Origin: Planctomycetota bacterium | GTDB lineage: Bacteria > Planctomycetota > Phycisphaerae > UBA1845 > CAIVHJ01 | Direction of reading: 5' to 3' | Length of the DNA stretch: 11,358 bases | Assembly (NCBI GenBank): GCA_022573485.1 | Contig: JACZTW010000107.1 | Coordinates: 1 to 11,358, forward strand | Shown here: piece by piece, positions 5,571 through 11,358 of the stretch | How the letters are laid out: every line of letters begins with the position of its first letter | Position numbering within the stretch: the first letter of the stretch is position 1 | Position numbers and translations under genes: made by a program | The notes under the pieces: generated by a model | The model's database searches: none | Told to the model about the DNA's origin: nothing | Seen by the model: the letters and a program-made list of their open reading frames with translations, nothing else

Positions 5571-6179
5571 ATGCAACGGCAGACAATAAATGAATCGTCT
5601 CGGGATTCTTCCGAGCTTCAGCGACGGGATGTTCAAGCTGAGTTGTTTGCCGACTCCGAAGTCGCCCCTGGAAGCTGGCAGGCTGCGGGTCCACTCATCG
5701 ACCATATCATCTCCAACTACCATCGCCCCTCGGTTCACTTGTTGTCGAAACTCCGGCGTTGCATCTGCGATGCGGTGGAGTGCGCCGGGGCGAAGCCTTG
5801 CGACCAGCTTCGGGCGCTGAAAGCCTGTCACGGCGAATTGCAGCTCGATTTGGCCCATCAAATGATGAAAGAGGAGATCCGGCTTTTCCCCCGTCTTCGG
5901 AGATATGAAGGGGGACGCTGCGATTCGATCGAGCAGAACGGTTCTCTAGAGATCGCTGCGCTGGTTCGAGCAGCCAGAGCCGATCACAGGAAAACGCTCG
6001 ACCTGCTGACTCAAATCGGCGAGATCGTTCCGGGCAGTGATGGTCAGGAGCGCGGCCCGGTGGCTGAGATACGCACAATGTTTGCCCGAATCGACAAACA
6101 GGTTCGGCGCCGGATTCACCTGCAAGATGAAGTTCTATTCCCTCTGATCGAAAGATACTCGCGCCCGCCGAGAGCGTAG
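5571..6179 (+). CDS. hemerythrin-like di-iron protein of the RIC/YtfE group, lacking the ScdA N-terminal domain
   Basis: The 202-residue cytoplasmic product matches the four-helix hemerythrin-like domain of RIC (repair of iron centres; E. coli YtfE, S. aureus ScdA). From memory of YtfE, whose iron ligands are His84, His129, Glu133, His160, His204 and Glu208, the counterparts here are His51 (DHIISNYH), His96 with Glu101/102 (AHQMMKEE), His139 (ADHRKTLDLL), and His183 with Glu187 (HLQDEVLFPLIE). In YtfE the second site is HMMKE; here a Gln is inserted, giving HQMMKE. The N-terminal 40 residues do not show the ScdA_N domain with its Cys pair. RIC proteins act after nitric oxide or oxidative damage to Fe-S clusters, which fits its place before an Fe-S-rich oxidoreductase and a Rieske protein. 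AGGGG lies just before the start. Function by family is likely; direct activity is inferred. Confidence 0.85.
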   Translation: MQRQTINESSRDSSELQRRDVQAELFADSEVAPGSWQAAGPLIDHIISNYHRPSVHLLSKLRRCICDAVECAGAKPCDQLRALKACHGELQLDLAHQMMKEEIRLFPRLRRYEGGRCDSIEQNGSLEIAALVRAARADHRKTLDLLTQIGEIVPGSDGQERGPVAEIRTMFARIDKQVRRRIHLQDEVLFPLIERYSRPPRA

Positions 6180-6182
6180 CAG

Positions 6183-8141
6183 ATGCGATCGACCAATAGC
6201 ACATATATTTATGGCAATATAGTCAACAGCACGAGGGTGCCCATACAGGTCGAGATTCCGGACAACGATTACTGGCGCCGGCAGATCAAGTGCCAGGACG
6301 CTTGCCCCGTGGGCACGGATGCGCGCGGATACGTTCGGGCCATCGCAACCGGCGACTTCGCTGGAGCCTACCTGATCGCCCGAGGCCCTAATCCGCTGGC
6401 CAGCATCTGCGGCCGAGTGTGCGCGGCGCCTTGTGAGGCCGCCTGTCGGCGAGGTGCGATCGACCAAGCCGTATCCATCCGGGCACTCAAACGCTTCGCC
6501 GCCGAGAAGTTCGGGGCCGGATTACTTGAGCGAGAGATGCGCAAACCGATCGATCTGATCCGGCGCGTGCTGGGCTTCCGCGACCGGCGCCAATGCAGCA
6601 GCCCAGAGGAGCTTGCGGCGATGTCGATGATTCGAGGAGATTTCGACGGCCCACCAGCCAAGGGCCAAAAAGTCGCGATTATCGGTTCCGGACCCGCCGG
6701 ACTGGCAGCAGCGCATGATCTGGCCCTGATGGGTCTACAGCCGATCGTGTTCGAGATGGAGCCCATTCCTGCCGGGATGCTGGCGGTGGGCATTCCCGAA
6801 TACCGTCTGCCGCGCGATCTGATCGAGGCTGAGGTCGAGGTCATCCGCTCTCTCGGCGTTGAGTTCGTCTGCAACACCCAAGTCGGCAGGGACATAACGC
6901 TCCAGGAACTGCGCGACACCCACCGAGCGACGGTCATCGCTGTGGGGGCTAAACGCTCGCGATTGATTCCGATCAAGGGTGCCGAGGGACGCGGCGTTTT
7001 CGGCGGAGTCGAGTTCTTGCGCGATGTCGCATTGCGAGATCGCTCCGACGCTTCAACGCTGTCCAGGCTCGGCAAAAAAGTCGTTGTCATCGGCGGCGGC
7101 AACGTGGCGTTCGATGTTTCCCGAACGGTGGTTCGACAGATTCAGTATGACGTTTCACGAACGGCCCTTCGGCAGGAACAGGTCGGCGAAGTTCACCTGT
7201 GTTGCCTGGAAAGCCTCGACGAGATGCCTGCGGACGATGTTGAGATCATCGAGGGCGCCGAAGAAGGTGTGCAACTACACCCGTCGCTGGGTCCGGAAGC
7301 CGTCCTGCGGAACGCAAGTGGCGGCGTCAGCGCTGTGAAGTTCAAACGCTGTCTGAGCGTTTTCGATCAGGGCGGTCGATTTGCGCCGAAATTCGATGAT
7401 AACGATGTGACTACGATCGCTGCTGATACCGTGGTCTGGGCGATCGGTCAACAGTCTGACATCTCCTTCATCGAGCCCGAATCGAAGATCGAACGGGACG
7501 ATCGAGGCAATATCAAGTGCGATTCTGAAACCCTGGTGACGACGGCACCCGATGTCTTCCTGGCCGGCGACATCGCGTACGGCCCGAGGCTGCTGATCGA
7601 TGCCGTGGCCAGTGGCAAGAAGTGTGCCCGGTCGATCTATTCCTTCATCACGGGGCATTCGCTCAGGCAGAACGAGAAATTCGTGCAGGTCCACGTGCCC
7701 GACTTCGTTCGGGAGCGGGATTACGAAAAGCTGCCCAGGGCCGCCGTGCCGACCGCTTCCGTCCAGCAGCGCAAGAATTCCCAGGCTTCGATCGTCGAGC
7801 TGGGCTACGACGACCAATCGGCGGTCACCGAAGCCTGCCGTTGTCTAGATTGTGGTGTCAATACGATTTTCGACTCTGAGAAGTGCATCCTGTGCGGCGG
7901 TTGCGCGGACGTGTGTCCGGAACTATGTCTGCGGTTGGTATCCTGCGATCGTCTGGTCGGCGACGACGGGCTCGCGCAGCTTGTGCAAGCGCGGTACGGC
8001 GAGGCGAACCTCGCGGAGATGTCCGCAATCGTTAAAGACGAGGAAAAGTGTATTCGCTGCTCGTTGTGCGCGGACCGTTGCCCGGTCGGCGCGATAACCA
8101 TGGAGCGTTTCGGTTTCAGCAGCCAATGGGAGCCGGCGTAG
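6183..8141 (+). CDS. GltD-like FAD/NAD(P) oxidoreductase with N- and C-terminal 4Fe-4S domains
   Basis: The 652-residue product has three parts. Residues 35-110 form the Fe-S domain found in glutamate synthase small subunit and dihydropyrimidine dehydrogenase, with Cys37, 41, 76, 80, 84 and 88 (CQDACPVGTDARGY, CGRVCAAPCEAAC). Residues 163-490 are the two-dinucleotide-fold flavoprotein: FAD motif GSGPAG (168-173), NAD(P) motif VVVIGGGNVAFD (300-311), and the late FAD motif PDVFLAGD (456-463). The C-terminus carries two ferredoxin clusters: C568-x2-C-x2-C-x3-C578 and C623-x2-C-x2-C-x3-C633, with further Cys at 552, 554 and 557. It starts 3 bases after the previous stop. There is no glutamate synthase large subunit; Rieske and cytochrome b genes follow. 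As in related bc-type gene clusters of anammox planctomycetes (recalled), it may link the quinone pool to NAD(P)H. Fold and cofactors are near certain; partner and direction are inferred. Confidence 0.93.
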   Translation: MRSTNSTYIYGNIVNSTRVPIQVEIPDNDYWRRQIKCQDACPVGTDARGYVRAIATGDFAGAYLIARGPNPLASICGRVCAAPCEAACRRGAIDQAVSIRALKRFAAEKFGAGLLEREMRKPIDLIRRVLGFRDRRQCSSPEELAAMSMIRGDFDGPPAKGQKVAIIGSGPAGLAAAHDLALMGLQPIVFEMEPIPAGMLAVGIPEYRLPRDLIEAEVEVIRSLGVEFVCNTQVGRDITLQELRDTHRATVIAVGAKRSRLIPIKGAEGRGVFGGVEFLRDVALRDRSDASTLSRLGKKVVVIGGGNVAFDVSRTVVRQIQYDVSRTALRQEQVGEVHLCCLESLDEMPADDVEIIEGAEEGVQLHPSLGPEAVLRNASGGVSAVKFKRCLSVFDQGGRFAPKFDDNDVTTIAADTVVWAIGQQSDISFIEPESKIERDDRGNIKCDSETLVTTAPDVFLAGDIAYGPRLLIDAVASGKKCARSIYSFITGHSLRQNEKFVQVHVPDFVRERDYEKLPRAAVPTASVQQRKNSQASIVELGYDDQSAVTEACRCLDCGVNTIFDSEKCILCGGCADVCPELCLRLVSCDRLVGDDGLAQLVQARYGEANLAEMSAIVKDEEKCIRCSLCADRCPVGAITMERFGFSSQWEPA

Positions 8142-8147
8142 CCGTTC

Positions 8148-8163
8148 TCCCGGCGCGCCGGGA
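8148..8163 (+). other. 16-base perfect palindrome between oxidoreductase and Rieske genes
   Basis: The bases TCCCGGCG/CGCCGGGA form a perfect palindrome six bases after the oxidoreductase stop. As RNA it folds into a strong hairpin with a CGCG loop. No T-run follows, so termination is unlikely. It could limit read-through or protect one side of the message. Confidence 0.6.
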
Positions 8164-8192
8164 CTGCGCGGCCACTGCATAGCGTGGCGCAC

Positions 8193-8196
8193 GAGG
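8193..8196 (+). promoter_or_regulatory. ribosome binding site setting the ATG start at 8205
   Basis: GAGG lies 8 bases before ATG at 8205. It favours that start over the in-frame GTG at 8184. Confidence 0.6.
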
Positions 8197-8204
8197 ACTT
8201 GCTC

Positions 8205-8693
8205 ATGAACGAATCTGATATACGAAGCAGCAAACGGTTCAAGCCGCAGCGAACTCGGAGGGATTTTCTTGGTCTGGCAGCCGCCTGGTCGGCAGTTGGT
8301 GCTTTTGTGATGGCCATGCTCGGGTCCGTTCGTCTGCTCGTGCCCTCGGTTTTTCCCGAGCCGAACTCGCGGGTGAAGCTCGGCAAGCCCGCGCAATTTG
8401 CCCGAGAATCCAGCACGTATTTCCAGCGCTACCGGCTGTGGGTGTTCCGGGATGACGACGGTTTTCATGCTGTTTCTTCGGTATGCACTCACCTGGGTTG
8501 CGTCGCAGAGCGCGACGCTGAGGGGCAATATCTCTGTCCGTGTCATGGATCGAAATTCGACGACCAGGGCAATGTACGCAGCGGTCCGGCGCCGAAAGGC
8601 CTGATGTGGGTCGAGCTCAGCATTTCACCGGAAGGGCAATTGGTGGCGGACACGCTCAAGCCGGTTGCGAGGGGCACGAAATTGGCGGTGTGA
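8205..8693 (+). CDS. Rieske 2Fe-2S protein of a cytochrome bc-type complex
   Basis: The 162-residue product has a Tat-type N-terminus (QRTRRDFLG, residues 15-23) followed by a membrane helix to about residue 48, usual for Rieske subunits that stay anchored by an uncleaved Tat signal. The cluster-binding motifs are complete: C94-T-H96-L-G-C99 and C111-P-C113-H114-G-S. Cys94, His96, Cys111 and His114 hold the 2Fe-2S cluster; Cys99 and Cys113 form the disulfide. The protein ends soon after the cluster fold (VADTLKPVARGTKL), so it is compact and b6f-like in size. It lies 16 bases upstream of cytochrome b. Role: takes an electron from quinol at the outer site and passes it to a c-type haem, here probably the multihaem cytochrome encoded after cytochrome b. 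Confidence 0.96.
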   Translation: MNESDIRSSKRFKPQRTRRDFLGLAAAWSAVGAFVMAMLGSVRLLVPSVFPEPNSRVKLGKPAQFARESSTYFQRYRLWVFRDDDGFHAVSSVCTHLGCVAERDAEGQYLCPCHGSKFDDQGNVRSGPAPKGLMWVELSISPEGQLVADTLKPVARGTKLAV

Positions 8694-8700
8694 TCGGTCT

Positions 8701-8705
8701 AGGAG
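8701..8705 (+). promoter_or_regulatory. ribosome binding site setting the cytochrome b start at 8710
   Basis: AGGAG lies 4 bases before ATG at 8710. An in-frame ATG at 8665 would overlap the end of the Rieske gene by 29 bases and lacks such a site. Confidence 0.6.
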
Positions 8706-8709
8706 CGCG

Positions 8710-10302
8710 ATGGTGGATGATGCGAAAGTGAGAAAACAGGCCGACTCCGACGACCATCCCAGGCAAATCGGTGACCCCAACGCGATGGGCGATCTTCTGT
8801 CGAACCTGCGCAGCACCCCGAGCGCATTGTTCGAATCGATGATTCGTCATGGCAGGCCGACGTCCGATCGTGCCCGCTCACAGGCTGTGTTCACGAACTT
8901 TGTCCTGCACATCCTGCCGGTCCGGACACATGTGCATTCGATCAAAGCGGCGACGACCCTCGGACTGGGCGTGGCCACGCTGGTGCTGTTCGTGCTGCTG
9001 TGCATCACCGGCGTCCTGCTGATGGTGTACTACAAGCCGTCGGTCGACCTGGCCTATGCGTCCATGCTGGATATCTCGAGCGTCGTGCCGACCGGGCGGT
9101 TGATGCGCAACATTCATCGCTGGGCGGCTCACGGCATGGTCGTGTGTGTGATCCTGCACATGGCTCGGGCGTTCTACACGGCTGCGTACAAAGGCCCGAG
9201 GCGCTTCAACTGGGTCGTGGGTATGTCGCTGTTCGTCTTCACCCTCGGCCTGAGCTTCACCGGCTACCTGTTGCCGTGGGATCAGTTGGCATTCTGGGCC
9301 ATCACCATCGGAGCGAACATCGCTCAATCGCCACAAGAAGTCACCGACGCCCTGGGCATCACATCCGTCATCGACGTCGGTGGTTTTCTGAAGGAGTTGC
9401 TTCTGGGGGCTCATTATGTCGGCCAGGAAGCCCTGATCCGATTCTACGTGCTACACGTGATAGTCTTGCCCGTGATAGTGTCATTCCTGATCGGCGTCCA
9501 TTTCTGGCGAATTCGCAAGGACGGTGGACTGGCCCGACCGAAATCTGCGGACGAGATCAGGAGCGGCGGATCCGGCACGCCGAGCCCTGCGCCGATCAAA
9601 ACCTACGGCTTGATGGGCTTGATGAGAGGCACAACGCCAGCAGTGAACCTGGAGATCACCAATACGGTCAGTACCTGGCCGAACGTCATGTACGTCATCG
9701 GCGCCGCGAGCATGATTACGGTGCTCCTGATGGTCATCCTCGGAGTGGCGTTTGATGCGCCGCTGGCGGAGATGGCCAACCCTGAAGTCCCTGAGAACCC
9801 CGCGAAGGCGCCGTGGTATTTCCTCGGCCTGCAGGAACTGGTGTCATACTCCGCCTTTATGGGCGGTGTGGGGATTCCGGCCGTTGTCGTGCTCGCTCTG
9901 GCGTTGGTGCCGTATCTCGATCGTGAGACCGAAGACCTTGGCGTGTGGTTCAGCGGCCCGCGCGGTCGGCGCGTGGCCTGGGTCAGCGCGCTGTTCGCGA
10001 CCGTCGTGGTGATCGGCATGTTGTGGTTCACGGTCAAGTTCGGTTGGCTGCGCAACTGGGAAGCCACCAAGCAGGTACCACAGATTGTGATCACGCTGTT
10101 TAATCCCGGGACCGTCTATGTCCTGTTGTTCGCCATATGGTCGCTCATCGTAGTGAAGTGGACCCGTTCCACACGCATGGGCGCCATCGCACTGTTCACG
10201 TGTTTCCTGATCGGGTTTGTGATCCTGACGTACTTTGCGACCGTGCATCGCGGTCCGAATTGGGAATTCTACTGGTCGCAGAGCGATTGGCCTGTGCATT
10301 GA
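8710..10302 (+). CDS. cytochrome b, fused b6/subunit-IV type, of the bc complex
   Basis: The 530-residue membrane protein combines a cytochrome b6-like N-half and a subunit-IV-like C-half. The haem ligands are His136 and His150 (IHRW...ILHMAR) on one helix, and His249 and His264 (LHVIVL...GVHFWRIRKDGG) on another. The spacings of 14 and 15 match b6-type rather than mitochondrial-type cytochrome b. GYLLPWDQ (185-192) is the usual loop motif. The quinol-site PEWY motif is replaced by APWY (367-370, in PAKAPWYFLGLQEL), so the usual Glu is absent; Glu376 nearby might take part. The first 70 residues are a hydrophilic extension. Two extra helices follow the subunit-IV part (about 421-440 and 466-484) and another near 490-510, before the end WEFYWSQSDWPVH. 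It sits directly after Rieske and is its partner. Fold is certain; consequences of the APWY change are inferred. Confidence 0.95.
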   Translation: MVDDAKVRKQADSDDHPRQIGDPNAMGDLLSNLRSTPSALFESMIRHGRPTSDRARSQAVFTNFVLHILPVRTHVHSIKAATTLGLGVATLVLFVLLCITGVLLMVYYKPSVDLAYASMLDISSVVPTGRLMRNIHRWAAHGMVVCVILHMARAFYTAAYKGPRRFNWVVGMSLFVFTLGLSFTGYLLPWDQLAFWAITIGANIAQSPQEVTDALGITSVIDVGGFLKELLLGAHYVGQEALIRFYVLHVIVLPVIVSFLIGVHFWRIRKDGGLARPKSADEIRSGGSGTPSPAPIKTYGLMGLMRGTTPAVNLEITNTVSTWPNVMYVIGAASMITVLLMVILGVAFDAPLAEMANPEVPENPAKAPWYFLGLQELVSYSAFMGGVGIPAVVVLALALVPYLDRETEDLGVWFSGPRGRRVAWVSALFATVVVIGMLWFTVKFGWLRNWEATKQVPQIVITLFNPGTVYVLLFAIWSLIVVKWTRSTRMGAIALFTCFLIGFVILTYFATVHRGPNWEFYWSQSDWPVH

Positions 10303-10352
10303 AAGTGTTTAGTGAGCCGATTGAAGGGCGTTCGATAGACAGGTAACGAACT

Positions 10353-11358
10353 ATGGATGTCACGCAAGTTCGACACATGAAATTCATTCTACTATTCAGT
10401 TCGCTTGCCTCATTTGGGCTGTTCGCGGCCGCCGTGTATCAGGAGAACTTCAGCGGTGAATGGCGAAAGATCCAGCAAGCGTACAGACAACGTCTGCTCG
10501 AGACGGCGGACAACGATCGTGCTCGGCTCGCCGCATCCACCTTTCGCATCAGACCTCAACAGGCCTATCTGCCGGAATTGGGCGCGATTGATCGTTGTAC
10601 GACGTGCCACTTGGGCGTTGAGAACCCGAAGATGGCCCATGTCGAGCAGCCGTTCAGACTTCATCCGGGAGATATTCTAGCACAACATCCCACTGATCAC
10701 TTCGGCTGCACGATTTGTCATGAGGGTCAGGGCCGGCTACTGACCAAGGAAGCCGCCCATGGCTGGCAAGCAGATGGGACCCGTTCCGCGTTTGCCCAGT
10801 CTCCTCTTCTCCGGGGCGAGGCTGTGTACACAAGCTGCGGTCGGTGCCACTACGAAGTCGATCTCTACGCCGGGCAGGCCGACCTATACGCCTATTCCTT
10901 CGGGTACGGATCTGTTGACTTCCAGAAGCCTCAAATCGACGAAGCGGCGCTGGGAATTGCGCTCGCTGGAGCCGAGAGGCTCACTCAGGGCAAGCGGCTG
11001 GTCACTGAAAGGGGCTGTCTTGGGTGCCACAAGTACCGCGGTGGTGGTGGCGAACTCGGTACCGATTTGACGTACATCGGAGACAAGCCCGAGCATAAGT
11101 TCGATTTCACCCACATTCGAGGCGAACACACGGTTGAGCAGTGGCATTGGAAGGAGGCGGCTGCGCTGGCCGTGCCGACGGATGTCTTCCCGGGGGGCAG
11201 GTCGTGCTGGGCGGAGGCGCCCCTCTATTTCGCCCGCGGGTTGGGTGCGGTGCACACCGGAGAACTTGCGGACGCGCGGCATTCGATCGCGCAGTTGGAA
11301 CATTGCCGGGACCTTCTACTCGACAGCGGAAAGAGCAATGGCGAACAGGCCGATCGTG
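10353..11358 (+). CDS. membrane-anchored tetrahaem cytochrome c of the bc complex (partial; C-terminal part anomalous)
   Basis: An open frame runs from ATG 10353 (or ATG 10377, which gives MKFILLF) through 335 codons to the window end without a stop. An N-terminal helix (about 9-28) is followed by a charged helical stretch (ENFSGEWRKIQQAYRQRLLE). Four haem motifs follow: CTTCH (82-86), CTICH (119-123), CGRCH (162-166) and CLGCH (222-226). The segment after the fourth (LGTDLTYIGDKPEHKFDFTHIRGEHTV) is typical of multihaem cytochromes encoded next to cytochrome b, which take electrons from the Rieske protein. From about residue 264 (base 11142) the sequence no longer looks like a cytochrome; see the separate entry. 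The gene starts 50 bases after cytochrome b with a weak ribosome site. The first 260 residues are confidently a c-type cytochrome. Confidence 0.85.
   Translation, partial: MDVTQVRHMKFILLFSSLASFGLFAAAVYQENFSGEWRKIQQAYRQRLLETADNDRARLAASTFRIRPQQAYLPELGAIDRCTTCHLGVENPKMAHVEQPFRLHPGDILAQHPTDHFGCTICHEGQGRLLTKEAAHGWQADGTRSAFAQSPLLRGEAVYTSCGRCHYEVDLYAGQADLYAYSFGYGSVDFQKPQIDEAALGIALAGAERLTQGKRLVTERGCLGCHKYRGGGGELGTDLTYIGDKPEHKFDFTHIRGEHTVEQWHWKEAAALAVPTDVFPGGRSCWAEAPLYFARGLGAVHTGELADARHSIAQLEHCRDLLLDSGKSNGEQADR
11142..11358 (+). other. probable chimeric segment: C-terminal part of an unrelated TPR-type protein joined in frame
   Basis: Residues from about 264 of the preceding frame read HWKEAAALAVPTDVFP, then WAEAPLYFARGLGAVHTG and ELADARHSIAQLEHCRDLL. 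From memory this resembles the late part of a soluble tetratricopeptide-like family with W-x-AAA-x-L-x-VP, FARGLGAARSG and AR-x-x-L-x-x-L-x-x-xRD-x-L patterns, not any cytochrome. By hand count GC is about 67% for 11161-11358 and about 57% for 10981-11160. The join is near bases 11142-11160. It may be an assembly chimera near a contig end, or a real deletion or recombination. The frame stays open across it. Confidence 0.6.

Noticed and set aside
10884..11303. Minus-strand frame across the chimeric junction.
   Set aside because: No recognisable motif; the plus-strand frame shows clear haem motifs and then a recognisable TPR-type pattern.

Overview
All genes in this window lie on the + strand, closely spaced, and nearly all encode redox or metal-binding envelope proteins. 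The organism is a GC-rich diderm bacterium: there is a signal-peptide-bearing outer-membrane barrel, several lipoproteins and a Tat-type Rieske protein. The combination of a GltD-like flavoprotein beside a Rieske/cytochrome b pair, a multihaem cytochrome after cytochrome b, and a cupredoxin fused to a carboxypeptidase-regulatory-like domain suggests Planctomycetota or a relative. That placement is inference from recalled families, not from a marker gene.

Layout. Region A (57-3586) encodes periplasmic and outer-membrane electron carriers: a dihaem lipoprotein cytochrome c, a periplasmic type-1-copper protein with a polybasic tail, an outer-membrane beta-barrel with an N-terminal coiled coil, and a small monohaem cytochrome c lipoprotein. 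Region B (3599-5148) encodes two small exported proteins that share a C-[ED]-[LI]-[LF]-N-C-D-x-L-F-F motif and have strongly acidic tails (the second very rich in Asp, His and Met), then a membrane-anchored Tll0287-like (DUF3365) monohaem protein. Region C (5215-6179) encodes a soluble 10-cysteine protein of unknown function and a hemerythrin-like di-iron protein of the RIC/YtfE group. Region D (6183-11358) is a respiratory complex module: a GltD-like FAD/NAD(P) oxidoreductase with N- and C-terminal Fe-S clusters, a Rieske protein, a fused cytochrome b6/subunit-IV-type cytochrome b, and the start of a membrane-anchored tetrahaem cytochrome c that runs off the window.

Working model (inference): region D forms a quinol-oxidising bc-type complex that may exchange electrons with NAD(P)H through the flavoprotein. 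It would deliver electrons through the multihaem cytochrome to the soluble carriers of region A. Region C would supply di-iron or Fe-S protection or sensing. The two CxxxxCDxLFF proteins are the least explained part and the best candidates for something undescribed.

The last ~215 bases are suspicious. The reading frame of the tetrahaem cytochrome continues without a stop, but the encoded residues change to what looks like the C-terminal part of an unrelated soluble TPR-type protein, and GC content rises locally. This is either a chimeric join in the assembly or a real recombination. No tRNA, rRNA, CRISPR array, transposase or convincing intrinsic terminator was seen. No intergenic gap exceeds about 100 bases.
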